A DNA stretch of 64,000 nt, from NCBI GenBank assembly GCA_052387855.1, contig JBQTIT010000031.1:44155-108154 (forward strand), written 5' to 3'. The position numbers and the translations under genes were made by a program. The notes beneath the pieces are model-generated. The model searched no databases. It saw only the letters and a list, made by a program, of their open reading frames with translations, and was not told the DNA's origin. The stretch comes from CAIYZT01 sp052387855 (GTDB taxonomy: Bacteria > Pseudomonadota > Alphaproteobacteria > Rhodobacterales > Rhodobacteraceae). Positions 8,573-17,398 of the stretch are shown piece after piece. Position 1 is the first letter of the stretch. The number at the start of each line of letters is the position of its first letter.

Positions 8573-9985
8573 CTACTCCGCCAGAACCCAGGTGTCCTTG
8601 ACCCCGCCGCCCTGCGACGAGTTCACCACCAGCGAGCCCTCCTTGAGCGCCACGCGCGTCATTCCGCCGGGCACAAGCTCGATCCGTTCGCCCACCAGGC
8701 AATAGGGGCGCAGGTCGACATGGCGCGGCGCCACGCCCTCGTCGACAAAGGTCGGCGTGGTCGACAGCGCCAGCGTCGGCTGGGCGATGTAGTTGGCCGG
8801 ATCGGCCCGCAGCCTGGCGCGAAACTCCTCGACCTCGGCCCGGGTCGACTTGGGGCCCACCAGCATGCCGTAGCCGCCCGAGCCGTGCACCTCCTTGACC
8901 ACCAGTTCGGCCAGATGGGCATCGACGTAGCGAAAATCCTCGGCCTCGGCGCATTTCCAGGTCGGCACATTGGCCAGGATCGGCTCTTCGCCCAGATAAA
9001 AGCGGATCATTTCGGGCACATAGGTATAGACCGCCTTGTCATCGGCCACCCCCGCCCCCGGCGCCGAGCAGATCGACACCCCGCCCGAGCGGTAGACATC
9101 CATCAGCCCCGGGATGCCCAGCATCGAATCGGGGCGAAAGCACAAGGGGTCGATAAAGGCATCGTCGATGCGCCGATAGATCACGTCGACCCGCTTGGGT
9201 CCCTCGGTTGTGCGCATGTAGACAAAGGCGCCGTCGACGAACAGGTCCTGCCCCTCGACCAGCTCCACGCCCATCAGGTCGGCCAGAAAGCTGTGCTCGT
9301 AATAGGCCGAATTGAAATGCCCCGGGGTCAGGATCACCACCGTCGGCTCGCGCTCGCACCGCGCCGGCGCGACCGAGGCGAAGGTGCGGCGCAAGAGGTC
9401 AGGATAGCGGTCCACCGGCTGGATGCGGTTCTCGCGGAACAGGTCGGGGAACATCCGCATCATCATCTCGCGGCTTTCCAGCATATAGCTTACACCCGAA
9501 GGCGTGCGGCAGTTGTCTTCAAGCACGAAAAAGTCGGTCGGTCCGGTGCGCACGATGTCGATGCCGACAATGTGGGAATAGACCCCCTTTGGCGGCACGA
9601 ATCCCGCGACCGCGATCTCGTAGGCCTCGTTCTGATAGACCAGATGGGAGGGAATGCGCCCGGCGCGCACGATCTCGCCGCGCCCGTAGACATCGACCAG
9701 AAAGGCATTGAGCGCCCGCGCCCGCTGCTTGATGCCGCGTTCCAGCCGCGCCCATTCCATCGCGGTAAAGACGCGCGGGAACATGTCGAACGGGATCAGC
9801 CGATCCGGATCGCCGCCCTCGCCATAGACGGCAAAGGTGATGCCGATGCGCCGGAACAGCTCTTCGGCCTCGGCCTGCTTTTCGCGCCGCCGGTCCGCCG
9901 GCATCGACTGCATCCAGTCCTGCAACCGCGCATAGGGCGCGCGCACGTCGGCGCCTTCGAACATCTCGTTGAAACAGGTGGTCAT
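8573..9985 (-). CDS. Circularly permuted ATP-grasp type 2 protein
   Basis: A 470-residue protein of the circularly permuted ATP-grasp family (DUF404/DUF407). Markers are GVYSHIVGIDIVRTG, FFVLEDNCRTPSGVSYMLE, the ATP-binding KEVHGSGGYGML loop and the C-terminal NSSQGGGVKDTWVL. ATP-grasp enzymes make amide bonds from a carboxyl phosphate and an amine, so this is the predicted ligase of the Anbu system. Start ATG 9983-9985 (MTTCFNEMFEG) is chosen; the frame stays open upstream but the extra residues look like leader sequence. It is the first gene of the four-gene minus-strand operon. Confidence 0.9.
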   Translation of the reverse strand: MTTCFNEMFEGADVRAPYARLQDWMQSMPADRRREKQAEAEELFRRIGITFAVYGEGGDPDRLIPFDMFPRVFTAMEWARLERGIKQRARALNAFLVDVYGRGEIVRAGRIPSHLVYQNEAYEIAVAGFVPPKGVYSHIVGIDIVRTGPTDFFVLEDNCRTPSGVSYMLESREMMMRMFPDLFRENRIQPVDRYPDLLRRTFASVAPARCEREPTVVILTPGHFNSAYYEHSFLADLMGVELVEGQDLFVDGAFVYMRTTEGPKRVDVIYRRIDDAFIDPLCFRPDSMLGIPGLMDVYRSGGVSICSAPGAGVADDKAVYTYVPEMIRFYLGEEPILANVPTWKCAEAEDFRYVDAHLAELVVKEVHGSGGYGMLVGPKSTRAEVEEFRARLRADPANYIAQPTLALSTTPTFVDEGVAPRHVDLRPYCLVGERIELVPGGMTRVALKEGSLVVNSSQGGGVKDTWVLAE

Positions 9986-10170
9986 TCCGGCCCCCAGCTT
10001 GGAGGCCAAGGTTAGGACGCGGCGGCCCCAAAGGTAAAGCCCCACCATGGCCACAAGGCCCGCTTCGCCGGGCGTTGCCCGAATATTGGGCGCAAAGCCA
10101 CGCGCCCTGCCCTTGCGGCGGGGGCCCGGCATCCCCTAGATGGGCACAAGTGCCGCTAAGAGGAGCCGCC

Positions 10171-11997
10171 ATGACACTTCCGCTTTCCCAGCCCGTCCTT
10201 GACGCAAGGCGGGGCTCAAACAGCTTTGGCGATCTGCCCGAATGGGACCTGTCAGACCTTTACACCGCGCCCGACGCGCCGGAGCTTGCCCGCGATCTGG
10301 CCTTTGTCGAGACCGAGGGCAAGGCCTTTGCCGCCGACTATCAGGGCAGGCTGGCCAGCCTTGACGCGCCGGCCCTGTTGCGCGCCGTGCAGCGCTATGA
10401 GGCGATCGACATCGCGGCGGGGCGGATCATGTCCTACGCCGGCCTGCGCTATTATCAGAACACGATGGACAGCGACCGGGCCAAGTTCATGGCCGACTGT
10501 CAGGACGCCATCACGAACAGCACCACGCCGCTGGTCTTCTACACGCTCGAATTCAACCGTCTGGACGAGCCGCATCTGAACGCGCTCCTGGCCGCCAATG
10601 CCGAGCTTGCGCGCTACAAGCCGGTCTTTGACCGCATCCGCGCCATGCGCCCGCACCAGTTGTCGGACGAGCTGGAAACCTTTCTGCACGATGCTTCGGT
10701 CGTCGGCGCCTCGGCCTGGAACAAGCTTTTCGACGAGACCATGGCCGGGCTGATGTTCAAGGTCGAGGGCGAGGAAGAAGAGCTGAACCTTGAGGCGACG
10801 CTGAACCTGTTGACCGACCCGATCCGCGCCCGGCGCGAGGCGGCGGCGCGGGCGCTGGCGGTGGTGTTTCGCGGGCAGACCAAGCTGTTCTCGCGCATCT
10901 CCAACACCCTGGCCAAGGAAAAGGAGATCGACGACCGCTGGCGCAAGATGCCGACGCCCCAGCACGCCCGCCATCTGGCCAACCATGTGGAGCCCGAAGT
11001 GGTCGAGGCGCTGCGCAACGCGGTGGTGGCGGCCTACCCCAAGCTGTCGCATCGCTATTACCGGCTGAAAGCGCGCTGGATGGGGCTGGAGCGGCTTCAG
11101 GTTTGGGACCGCAACGCTCCCCTGCCGACCGAGGCGCCCCGCCTGGTCGGCTGGGACGAGGCGCGCCAGACCGTGCTGGAGGCCTACAACGGCTTTGACC
11201 CGCGCATGGCCGAACTTGCCGCGCCCTTCTTTTCAAAGGGCTGGATCGACGCCGGCGTCAAGCCCGGCAAGGCCCCCGGCGCCTTTGCCCATCCGACGGT
11301 CACCACGGTGCACCCCTATGTGATGATGAACTATCTGGGCAAGCCGCGCGACGTGATGACCCTGGCGCATGAATTGGGCCATGGCGTGCATCAGGTGCTG
11401 GCGGCCGGACAGGGAGAGCTCTTGTCATCGACCCCGCTGACGCTGGCCGAGACCGCCTCGGTCTTTGGCGAGATGCTGACCTTTCGCGCGCTTCTGGACC
11501 GGGCAAAGACCCCGGCCGAGAAAAAGACCCTGCTGGCCGGCAAGGTCGAGGACATGATCAACACCGTGGTCCGCCAGATCGCGTTCTACGATTTCGAATG
11601 CAAGCTGCACGCCGCGCGGTCCAAGGGCGAGCTGACCCCCAACGACATCAACGCGCTGTGGATGTCGGTTCAGGCGCAGTCTTTGGGCGATGCCTTTGAT
11701 TTCATGGACGGATACGAGACGTTCTGGGCCTATATCCCGCATTTCATCCACTCGCCGTTCTACGTCTATGCCTATGCCTTTGGCGACGGTCTGGTGAACG
11801 CGCTCTATGCCGTCTATGCGGGCGGGCTTGAGGGGTTCGAGGACAAGTACTTTGAAATGCTCAAGGCGGGCGGGTCCAGGCATCACAAGGACCTGCTGGC
11901 CCCCTTCGGGCTGGATGCGAGCGATCCGACGTTCTGGGACAAGGGCCTGTCGATGATCGCCGGCTTCATCGACGAGCTTGAGGCGCTGGAGGGCTGA
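10171..11997 (+). CDS. pepF: M3-family oligoendopeptidase F
   Basis: A 608-residue zinc metallopeptidase of the M3B family that degrades oligopeptides in the cytoplasm. The zinc motif is HELGHGVH (TLAHELGHGVHQVL), with the downstream glutamate ligand in LAETASVFGEML. The N-terminal WDLSDLY and the C-terminal FAYIPHFIHSPFYVYAYAFG-like segment are typical of PepF. ATG 10171 follows an AGGAG ribosome site 6 bases upstream. It is divergent from the Anbu operon (185-bp gap), and its 3' end faces selU across repeat array A. Confidence 0.93.
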   Translation: MTLPLSQPVLDARRGSNSFGDLPEWDLSDLYTAPDAPELARDLAFVETEGKAFAADYQGRLASLDAPALLRAVQRYEAIDIAAGRIMSYAGLRYYQNTMDSDRAKFMADCQDAITNSTTPLVFYTLEFNRLDEPHLNALLAANAELARYKPVFDRIRAMRPHQLSDELETFLHDASVVGASAWNKLFDETMAGLMFKVEGEEEELNLEATLNLLTDPIRARREAAARALAVVFRGQTKLFSRISNTLAKEKEIDDRWRKMPTPQHARHLANHVEPEVVEALRNAVVAAYPKLSHRYYRLKARWMGLERLQVWDRNAPLPTEAPRLVGWDEARQTVLEAYNGFDPRMAELAAPFFSKGWIDAGVKPGKAPGAFAHPTVTTVHPYVMMNYLGKPRDVMTLAHELGHGVHQVLAAGQGELLSSTPLTLAETASVFGEMLTFRALLDRAKTPAEKKTLLAGKVEDMINTVVRQIAFYDFECKLHAARSKGELTPNDINALWMSVQAQSLGDAFDFMDGYETFWAYIPHFIHSPFYVYAYAFGDGLVNALYAVYAGGLEGFEDKYFEMLKAGGSRHHKDLLAPFGLDASDPTFWDKGLSMIAGFIDELEALEG

Positions 11998-12015
11998 GCT
12001 TAGCGGACCGAAACG

Positions 12016-12467
12016 CTGGCCGAGGCACGAGCCGAGGTCATGCGACGCCGCAAGCCGCTTTCCCGGCCAAGGGCCCCAAAGGCCCTCGGCCAGCGCCCGA
12101 CCCCCCCAGGGAGGGCGCTCCACGCCCCCCGGGTCGGGCGTTGGCCTCTGTAACTGATGCGGAACCGGTCTACCGGATACGTTCCCACACGGGCGGGGAA
12201 ACGCGGTGCGTTTCCTTCTCCGCCCGAACTGGCCGAGGCTATCGCCGAGGCCATACGGGACGGTTGCCGCACTCCGCCGAGGGCCCCAAAGGCCCGTCGC
12301 CAGCGCCCGACCCGCCCCTGGCGGGCGCTCCGCACCCGCCGGGTCGGGCGCAGGCCTCTGACAGCTATGCGGAACCGGTCACCCGGAAACGTTCCCACAC
12401 GGGCGGGGAAAGGCAATGCCTTTCCTTTTCCGCCCGACCATAGGTGACCAAGGCACGCGCCGAGGTC
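12016..12467. repeat. Structured tandem repeat array A (family 1, two units)
   Basis: Fills the 480-bp gap between the converging pepF and selU genes. Two units start with hairpin 1 at 12065 and 12275 (210-bp period). Each unit holds: hairpin 1 (arms GGCC[A/G]AGGGCC and GGCCCTCGGCC, loop CCAAA); a nested hairpin 2 (outer arms AGCGCCCGACC / GGGTCGGGCGCT); a GGAAC..GTTCC stem around CCGGT..ACCGG; and hairpin 4 with CGGGCGG / CCGCCCG outside and GGAAACGC / GCGTTTCC inside. Unit 2 has GGAAAGGC / GCCTTTCC instead, a compensated change. No protein-coding signal is seen. Confidence 0.9.
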
Positions 12468-12478
12468 GCCCATGCCCC

Positions 12479-13528
12479 TCAGGGCCGCACAGCCAGCGCC
12501 ACCCGTGCCGCGATGGCGGGCAGGTCGGCGGCGTCCAGGGACGGGGCGGCGATCTCGACCAGGCCTCCCTGCGCCACCCGGTCGCGGTGCCTCAGATAGC
12601 GGGGATCGTAGTGATTCTCCATCAGCGCGGCGGCGAGCGCCTCGTGCTGGCCGGCGACGGCCATTGCCTGCCAGGCCGCGATCCGCTCGGCCGGGTGCGA
12701 GGGGCGAAGCTGCGCGATGATGCCTTGCAGGCGCTCAGGCTCGGCGATCAGATCGCCATAGGCGCGGGTCAGATAGCGGGCGCGGGCGCCGGGCGGGACG
12801 GCAATGGCGATGCGGGGGGCGGCCTGCATCGCTTTCCAAAGCTGCACCGGCAGGCGGATGTTGCCGACCTTGGAGCTTTCCGCCTCGACCACCACGGGGC
12901 GCGAGGGGTCAAGCCCCGCGATCTGCATGGCCAGGGCCGTGTCAAACCCCTTCTGATCGGGCTGGCCGCCCGGCATGGCGCCAAAGAGGCTGCCGCGATG
13001 CCGCGCCAGGCCTTCAAGGTCGATCACCTGAATCCCCAGGCCGGGCAGCAGGTTCAGCACCTCGGTCTTGGCCGAGCCGGTGTTGCCGTCCAGCACGGTC
13101 AACGGCGGCGTAAAGGGGGTGACGTTCAGCGCCTCGACCACCAGACTGCGCCAGGCCTTGTAGCCGCCCGCGATGGTGTCGGTCCGCCAGCCGATCTGAC
13201 CAAGGATCGTGGCGACCGAGCCTGACCTTTGCCCGCCGCGCCAGCAGTAGACCAGCGGCCGCCAGCCGCCGGTCATGTCCTTCAGCGGGCCGGTCAGGTG
13301 ATCGGCGACATTGCGCGCCACCAGCGCCGCGCCCAGCTTTTTCGCGTCAAAAGCCGAGACCTGCTTGTAGATCGTGCCGACCTCGGCCCTTTCCTGGTTC
13401 GACAGGGCCGGCAGGTTGATGGCGCCGGGCAGATGGTCTTCGGCAAATTCGGCGGGCGAGCGCACGTCGATGATCGCATCGAACGGCAGGCGGGCCAGGT
13501 CGGTCAGGCTGGTCAGGGTCACGGGCAT
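12479..13528 (-). CDS. selU: tRNA 2-selenouridine synthase
   Basis: A 349-residue SelU/MnmH enzyme that converts 2-thiouridine to 2-selenouridine at the wobble position of certain tRNAs, using selenophosphate. The N-terminal rhodanese domain has DVRSPAEFAEDHLPGAIN and the active Cys in YCWRGGQRSGS. The C-terminal P-loop domain has DGNTGSAKT. The start ATG 13526-13528 gives the family N-terminus. It lies 7 bases after argE on the same strand. The selenophosphate donor could be the SelD fusion at 40177-42369. No selA or selB is in the window. Confidence 0.93.
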   Translation of the reverse strand: MPVTLTSLTDLARLPFDAIIDVRSPAEFAEDHLPGAINLPALSNQERAEVGTIYKQVSAFDAKKLGAALVARNVADHLTGPLKDMTGGWRPLVYCWRGGQRSGSVATILGQIGWRTDTIAGGYKAWRSLVVEALNVTPFTPPLTVLDGNTGSAKTEVLNLLPGLGIQVIDLEGLARHRGSLFGAMPGGQPDQKGFDTALAMQIAGLDPSRPVVVEAESSKVGNIRLPVQLWKAMQAAPRIAIAVPPGARARYLTRAYGDLIAEPERLQGIIAQLRPSHPAERIAAWQAMAVAGQHEALAAALMENHYDPRYLRHRDRVAQGGLVEIAAPSLDAADLPAIAARVALAVRP

Positions 13529-13535
13529 GGCGCCG

Positions 13536-14690
13536 TCAGATCCCCTGTTCCAGCCGCGCGACCAGCGTGCCCAGCATGACGCGGCAGCGGTCGATCTGTT
13601 CGGCGCTGACATACTCGTCGGGCTTGTGCCCCTGCGCCATCGAGCCGGGCCCGCAGATCACGGTCGGAATGCCCAGGCGGGCGTCAAACAGGCCGCCCTC
13701 GGTGCCGAAGGCCACCTTGATCGTGCCGTTGGCCCCGGTCAGCGACTGGACAAAGCGCACCACCTCGGCCCCCGGCGGGGTGCCAAGGCCGGGGTAACTC
13801 CACAACTCCTCGACCGTGATGGCGGCTTCGGGAAAACGGGGGCGGTGCGGGGCGGCGATGGCGTCGGCCATGTCCCGGATGCGGGCGATCAGCGGGGCGG
13901 GGGCATCCTCGGCCAGCATGCGAATCTCGAAATCGACCGTGGCCTGGTTCGGGACGATGTTGACCTGCACACCGCCGCGCAGGATGCCGGCGTGGACCGT
14001 GGTATAGGGCACATCGTAATCGTCGTCCTGCGCACCCCTATCCGCGATCTCGGCCTGCATCGCGCGCAGGCCGGTGACGAAGTCCGCCGCCAGGTGCAGC
14101 GCGTTCAGCGCCATCGGCGCCAGGGCCGAATGCCCCTCGCGTCCGGTGCAGGTGGCGCGCAGGGCGGTCTTGCCCTTGTGGCCGGTCGCGACCTGCATCA
14201 GCGTCGGCTCGCCCACGATGCAGACCTGCGGACGGTGCGGCGCGCCGGCCAACAGGTTGATGAGCGAGCGCACACCAAGGCAGCCGACCTCTTCGTCATG
14301 CGACAGCGCCAGATGCAGGGGCGATTTCAGCGAGCGGTGGGCGGCATTCAGCGCCGCCTCGATCGCGCAGGCGACAAAACCCTTCATGTCGGCGGCGCCG
14401 CGCCCGTAATAGCGCCCTTCGGACAAGGTCAGGGCATGAGGAGGGAAGGTCCAGTCCTGGCCCTCGACCGGGACAACATCGGTATGGCCCGACAGCATCA
14501 CCCCGCCGGGGCCATCGGGCCCGATGGTGGCGTAGAGGTTGGCCTTGTGGCCCGAGGCGTCGGGCACCAGCACCACCCGGGCGCCCGCCGCGACCAGAAG
14601 CGCGCGGACCTCTTCGATCAGCCCGATGTTGGGCCGGTGGGAAGTGGTGTCATGCGCCATCAACCTGGCAAAGATCTCGTCAAAGGTCAT
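13536..14690 (-). CDS. argE: Acetylornithine deacetylase (M20 metallopeptidase)
   Basis: 384 residues, an M20 family di-zinc amidohydrolase that cleaves N-acetylornithine in arginine synthesis. Metal-site motifs are MLSGHTDVVPVEGQDW, YGRGAADMKGF, ALSHDEEVGC and IVGEPT, with a late GPGSMAQGHKPDEYV carrying the last His. ATG 14688-14690 is selected over an upstream in-frame Met because it begins at the usual MTFDEIFARL. It probably forms a transcription unit with selU. Other M20 deacylases are possible, but the whole-length match to ArgE features is good. Confidence 0.88.
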   Translation of the reverse strand: MTFDEIFARLMAHDTTSHRPNIGLIEEVRALLVAAGARVVLVPDASGHKANLYATIGPDGPGGVMLSGHTDVVPVEGQDWTFPPHALTLSEGRYYGRGAADMKGFVACAIEAALNAAHRSLKSPLHLALSHDEEVGCLGVRSLINLLAGAPHRPQVCIVGEPTLMQVATGHKGKTALRATCTGREGHSALAPMALNALHLAADFVTGLRAMQAEIADRGAQDDDYDVPYTTVHAGILRGGVQVNIVPNQATVDFEIRMLAEDAPAPLIARIRDMADAIAAPHRPRFPEAAITVEELWSYPGLGTPPGAEVVRFVQSLTGANGTIKVAFGTEGGLFDARLGIPTVICGPGSMAQGHKPDEYVSAEQIDRCRVMLGTLVARLEQGI

Positions 14691-14871
14691 CGGTGATCCC
14701 GTTCGCGGCCCGCCGCGCGCAAGGCCCCTCATAGGGTGAAATCCCGCTTTGGGGAAGGGTCTGGCCGGTGCACGCAGGCCCACGCGGTCGTGAAAGGTGC
14801 AGACGCCGCCCCACCTGTAAAAGGGCGCATGCCAGCACTATGTTCGGGCAAGATCGACAAGGAGAATGCTG

Positions 14872-16281
14872 ATGCCGTTCCATCCGACTCGCAGACAGAT
14901 CTTGCAGGGCGCCGGGGCGCTCGGCAGCGCGCTTTTCGCCGGATCGGCGCGCGCGGCCAGCCCGCTGCTGCGGGTCCAGAGCCGTCAGATCGAGGTGCTG
15001 GGCCGCGCTGCGACCGTCTATGGCATCACCGGCCCGGGCGGAGGGCATGGTATCATCGGGCGCGAGGGCGAGCGTTTTGCGGGCGAAATCCTGAACGAGA
15101 CGGACGAGGGGCTGACGCTGCATTTCCATGGCCAGATCCGCGCCCCGTTCGACGCCGATCGGGCGCGGCCGGGCGGGGGCGAGCTGGCGCCGGGGCTTGC
15201 CGACCGGGTCGACTTTCCGTTGACCCCCGGCACCCATTGGATGCACGCGCACAGCCTGTCCGAGCAGCTTCTGCTGGCCGCGCCGATGGTCGGGCGCGAG
15301 GCCGGGGCGCCGCAGTTGGCCGAGGCGGTGGTGATGCTGCACGATTTCAGCTTTACCCCGCCGGTCGAGCTGCTGGAGGCCCTGGGCGGCAGCGATGCGC
15401 ATGGCGCGATGGCCATGGGCGGGGCAGGGACGGACCAGGCCGCGATGGGCCATGACATGGCCGCGATGGGCGCCGGCATGACCCATGCCAATGACATCGC
15501 CTATGATGCCTTTCTGGCCAATGGCCGCACCCTTGCCGACCCCGAGGTCATAGCGGTCGAGCCGGGCCGGGAAATCCGGCTGCGCATCATAAACGGCGCC
15601 ACGGCGACCGGGTTCTGGATCAGGACCGGGCAGCTTGCGGCGCAGGTGGTGGCGGTCGACGGAAACCCCTGCCTGCCGGTCACCGGCACCGACTTTCCGC
15701 TGGCGCAGGGCCAGCGGATCGACCTGATCCTGTCGATCCCGCGTGATGGCGGCGCGTTTGCCGTCTTTGCCCAGGTCGAGGATTCGCTGCGCCGCACGGG
15801 GGTCATCCTGGCCAGCCCCGGCGCCCCCGTCGCCCGCCTGCCGGATGAGGCCGAGGCAAAGGCCGGTTTTCTGGACCTGACGCTGGACCAGACGATTGCC
15901 GCCGCCGCCCCGCTGGCCCCGGCACCCGCTGCGGTGCAGCACCACCTGATGCTGGGCCAGGGCGCGGGCTATGTCTGGACCATCAACGCCGAGCAGCACG
16001 GCGCACACACGCCGCTGACCGCCGCGCCGGGCCAGCGGGTGGAGCTGATGTTCATGAACCCCTCGATGATGATGCATCCCATGCACCTGCACGGCCATCA
16101 TTTCCAGGTGGTCGAGATCAACGGCTGGCGCTTTCAGGGGCCGATGCGCGATACGGTGATCGTGCCGCCGATGGCCATGGTCACGGTTGCTTTCGATGCG
16201 GTGCCGGGCCAGTGGTTGCTGCACTGCCACCATCTCTATCACATGGCCACGGGCATGATGACAGAGCTGCACGTGGCCTGA
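14872..16281 (+). CDS. Tat-exported multicopper oxidase with Met/His-rich insert
   Basis: 469 residues. The signal has twin arginines (PTRRQILQGAGALGSALFAG) and an ARA cleavage site, so it is exported folded to the periplasm. Copper ligands appear in order: HFHG (84-87), HWMHAH (122-127), HPMHLHGHHF and the C-terminal HCHHLYHMATGMM. A Met/His-rich insert at about 177-206 (HGAMAMGG, AMGHDMAAMGAGMTH) resembles the copper-binding loops of CueO/PcoA oxidases and suggests cuprous oxidation in copper tolerance. An earlier ATG at 14866 sits one base from GGAG, so ATG 14872 is the better start. No copper chaperone or pump is adjacent. Confidence 0.88.
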   Translation: MPFHPTRRQILQGAGALGSALFAGSARAASPLLRVQSRQIEVLGRAATVYGITGPGGGHGIIGREGERFAGEILNETDEGLTLHFHGQIRAPFDADRARPGGGELAPGLADRVDFPLTPGTHWMHAHSLSEQLLLAAPMVGREAGAPQLAEAVVMLHDFSFTPPVELLEALGGSDAHGAMAMGGAGTDQAAMGHDMAAMGAGMTHANDIAYDAFLANGRTLADPEVIAVEPGREIRLRIINGATATGFWIRTGQLAAQVVAVDGNPCLPVTGTDFPLAQGQRIDLILSIPRDGGAFAVFAQVEDSLRRTGVILASPGAPVARLPDEAEAKAGFLDLTLDQTIAAAAPLAPAPAAVQHHLMLGQGAGYVWTINAEQHGAHTPLTAAPGQRVELMFMNPSMMMHPMHLHGHHFQVVEINGWRFQGPMRDTVIVPPMAMVTVAFDAVPGQWLLHCHHLYHMATGMMTELHVA

Positions 16282-16282
16282 A

Positions 16283-16352
16283 TGCTGCGCCGGATTGCTG
16301 CGCAGAAACCGCGTAAATTGCTGCGCAGCGGGAACGAAAATGCTGCGCAGCA
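16283..16352. repeat. Four spaced TGCTGCGC direct repeats between converging genes
   Basis: TGCTGCGC begins at 16283, 16296, 16319 and 16341 (spacings 13, 23, 22). The last copy extends to the perfect palindrome TGCTGCGCAGCA; copies 2 and 3 extend to TTGCTGCGCAG. The array fills most of the 102-bp gap between the stop codons of the multicopper oxidase and the inositol dehydrogenase. Function unknown; a protein-binding array or an RNA 3'-end structure are both possible. Confidence 0.6.
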
Positions 16353-16383
16353 AACGCCTGGAATTAAAGGCTTGCCGAAGCGG

Positions 16384-17388
16384 TCAGCCCAGAATCTCGG
16401 CCAGCTTCACAACCCTGCCCTCGGCCACCGAGCGCACCGCCGCATCGGCCAGTGCGAGGGCGATCAGACCATCCTCGCCCGAAGGCTCGGCGCGGCCCTT
16501 GCCGGACAGGGCGGCGATGAACTGGGCGATTTCGGCCGCATAGGCCTCGGTGTAGCGGGTCATGAAGAAGTCGTGCAGCGGCGGGCGGGTGTAGCCGGCG
16601 GCGCTGGCCACCTCGATCGAGACCGGGCGCTGGTTCTCGGCCGAAACCGCGCCCTTGGCGCCGTGAACCTCGATCCGCTGGTCATAGCCATAGCTGGCGC
16701 GGCGCGAGTTGGAAATCATCGCCTGCTTGCCGGTAGCGGTGCGCAGCAGCACCTGTACCGAATCGAAGTCGCCGGCCTTGCCGATCTCGGGGTCCACCAG
16801 AACGGCGGCCGTGGCCACCACTTCGGTGATCTCTTCGCCCAGCAAAAAGCGGGCCATGTCGAAATCATGGATCGTCATGTCGCGGAAAATGCCGCCCGAA
16901 CGCTTGATGTAATCGACCGGCGGCGCGCCCGGATCGCGAGAGGTGATGACCACCATCTCGACTTCGCCGATCGTGCCCTTGTCGATCTCGGCGCGGACCG
17001 CCTTGAAATGCGGGTCGAACCGGCGGTTGAAGCCGACCATCAGCGTGCCCTTGTGGGCGCGCACCACCTTGAGGCACTCCTTGACGCGGGCCAGCGACAG
17101 ATCGATCGGCTTTTCGCAGAACACCGCCTTGCCGGCCTTGACGAAGGCCTCGATCAGGTCGGCGTGGGTGTCGGTCGGGGTGCAGATCACCACGGCGTCG
17201 ATGTCCTTGGCGGACAGGATCGCCTCGATGGTGCGGATTTCGCAGCCGTACTGGTCCGCGATCGCCTGGGCGGCGGCCGGAACGGCGTCGGCCACGGCCA
17301 CAAGCCTTGCCCCCGCATCGCCGGTCACCGCCTTGGCATGAACCTTGCCGATGCGCCCGGCGCCCAGAAGGCCGAATCTTACCGTCAT
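16384..17388 (-). CDS. iolG: Inositol 2-dehydrogenase (Gfo/Idh/MocA family)
   Basis: 334 residues. The Rossmann fold starts FGLLGAGRIGKVHAKA; the EKPIDLSL segment holds the conserved Lys of Gfo/Idh/MocA enzymes, and the GGIFRDMTIHDFDMARFLLG helix provides the catalytic Asp-His. The full pattern fits NAD-dependent myo-inositol 2-dehydrogenase, making 2-keto-myo-inositol in the cytoplasm. A clear AAGGAG site precedes ATG 17386-17388. It is the last gene of the minus-strand transporter operon; rhizopine MocA is a close relative, so a modified inositol is possible as substrate. Confidence 0.88.
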   Translation of the reverse strand: MTVRFGLLGAGRIGKVHAKAVTGDAGARLVAVADAVPAAAQAIADQYGCEIRTIEAILSAKDIDAVVICTPTDTHADLIEAFVKAGKAVFCEKPIDLSLARVKECLKVVRAHKGTLMVGFNRRFDPHFKAVRAEIDKGTIGEVEMVVITSRDPGAPPVDYIKRSGGIFRDMTIHDFDMARFLLGEEITEVVATAAVLVDPEIGKAGDFDSVQVLLRTATGKQAMISNSRRASYGYDQRIEVHGAKGAVSAENQRPVSIEVASAAGYTRPPLHDFFMTRYTEAYAAEIAQFIAALSGKGRAEPSGEDGLIALALADAAVRSVAEGRVVKLAEILG

Positions 17389-17398
17389 GTCTGTCTCC

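Noticed and set aside
12016..12467. CRISPR array
   Set aside because: The units are 210-213 bp and contiguous with conserved hairpins throughout; there are no short direct repeats with unique spacers and no cas genes.
14691..14871. Copper-responsive (CueR-type) promoter or riboswitch before the multicopper oxidase
   Set aside because: No convincing dyad with a 19-20 base spacer or riboswitch fold could be found by eye.
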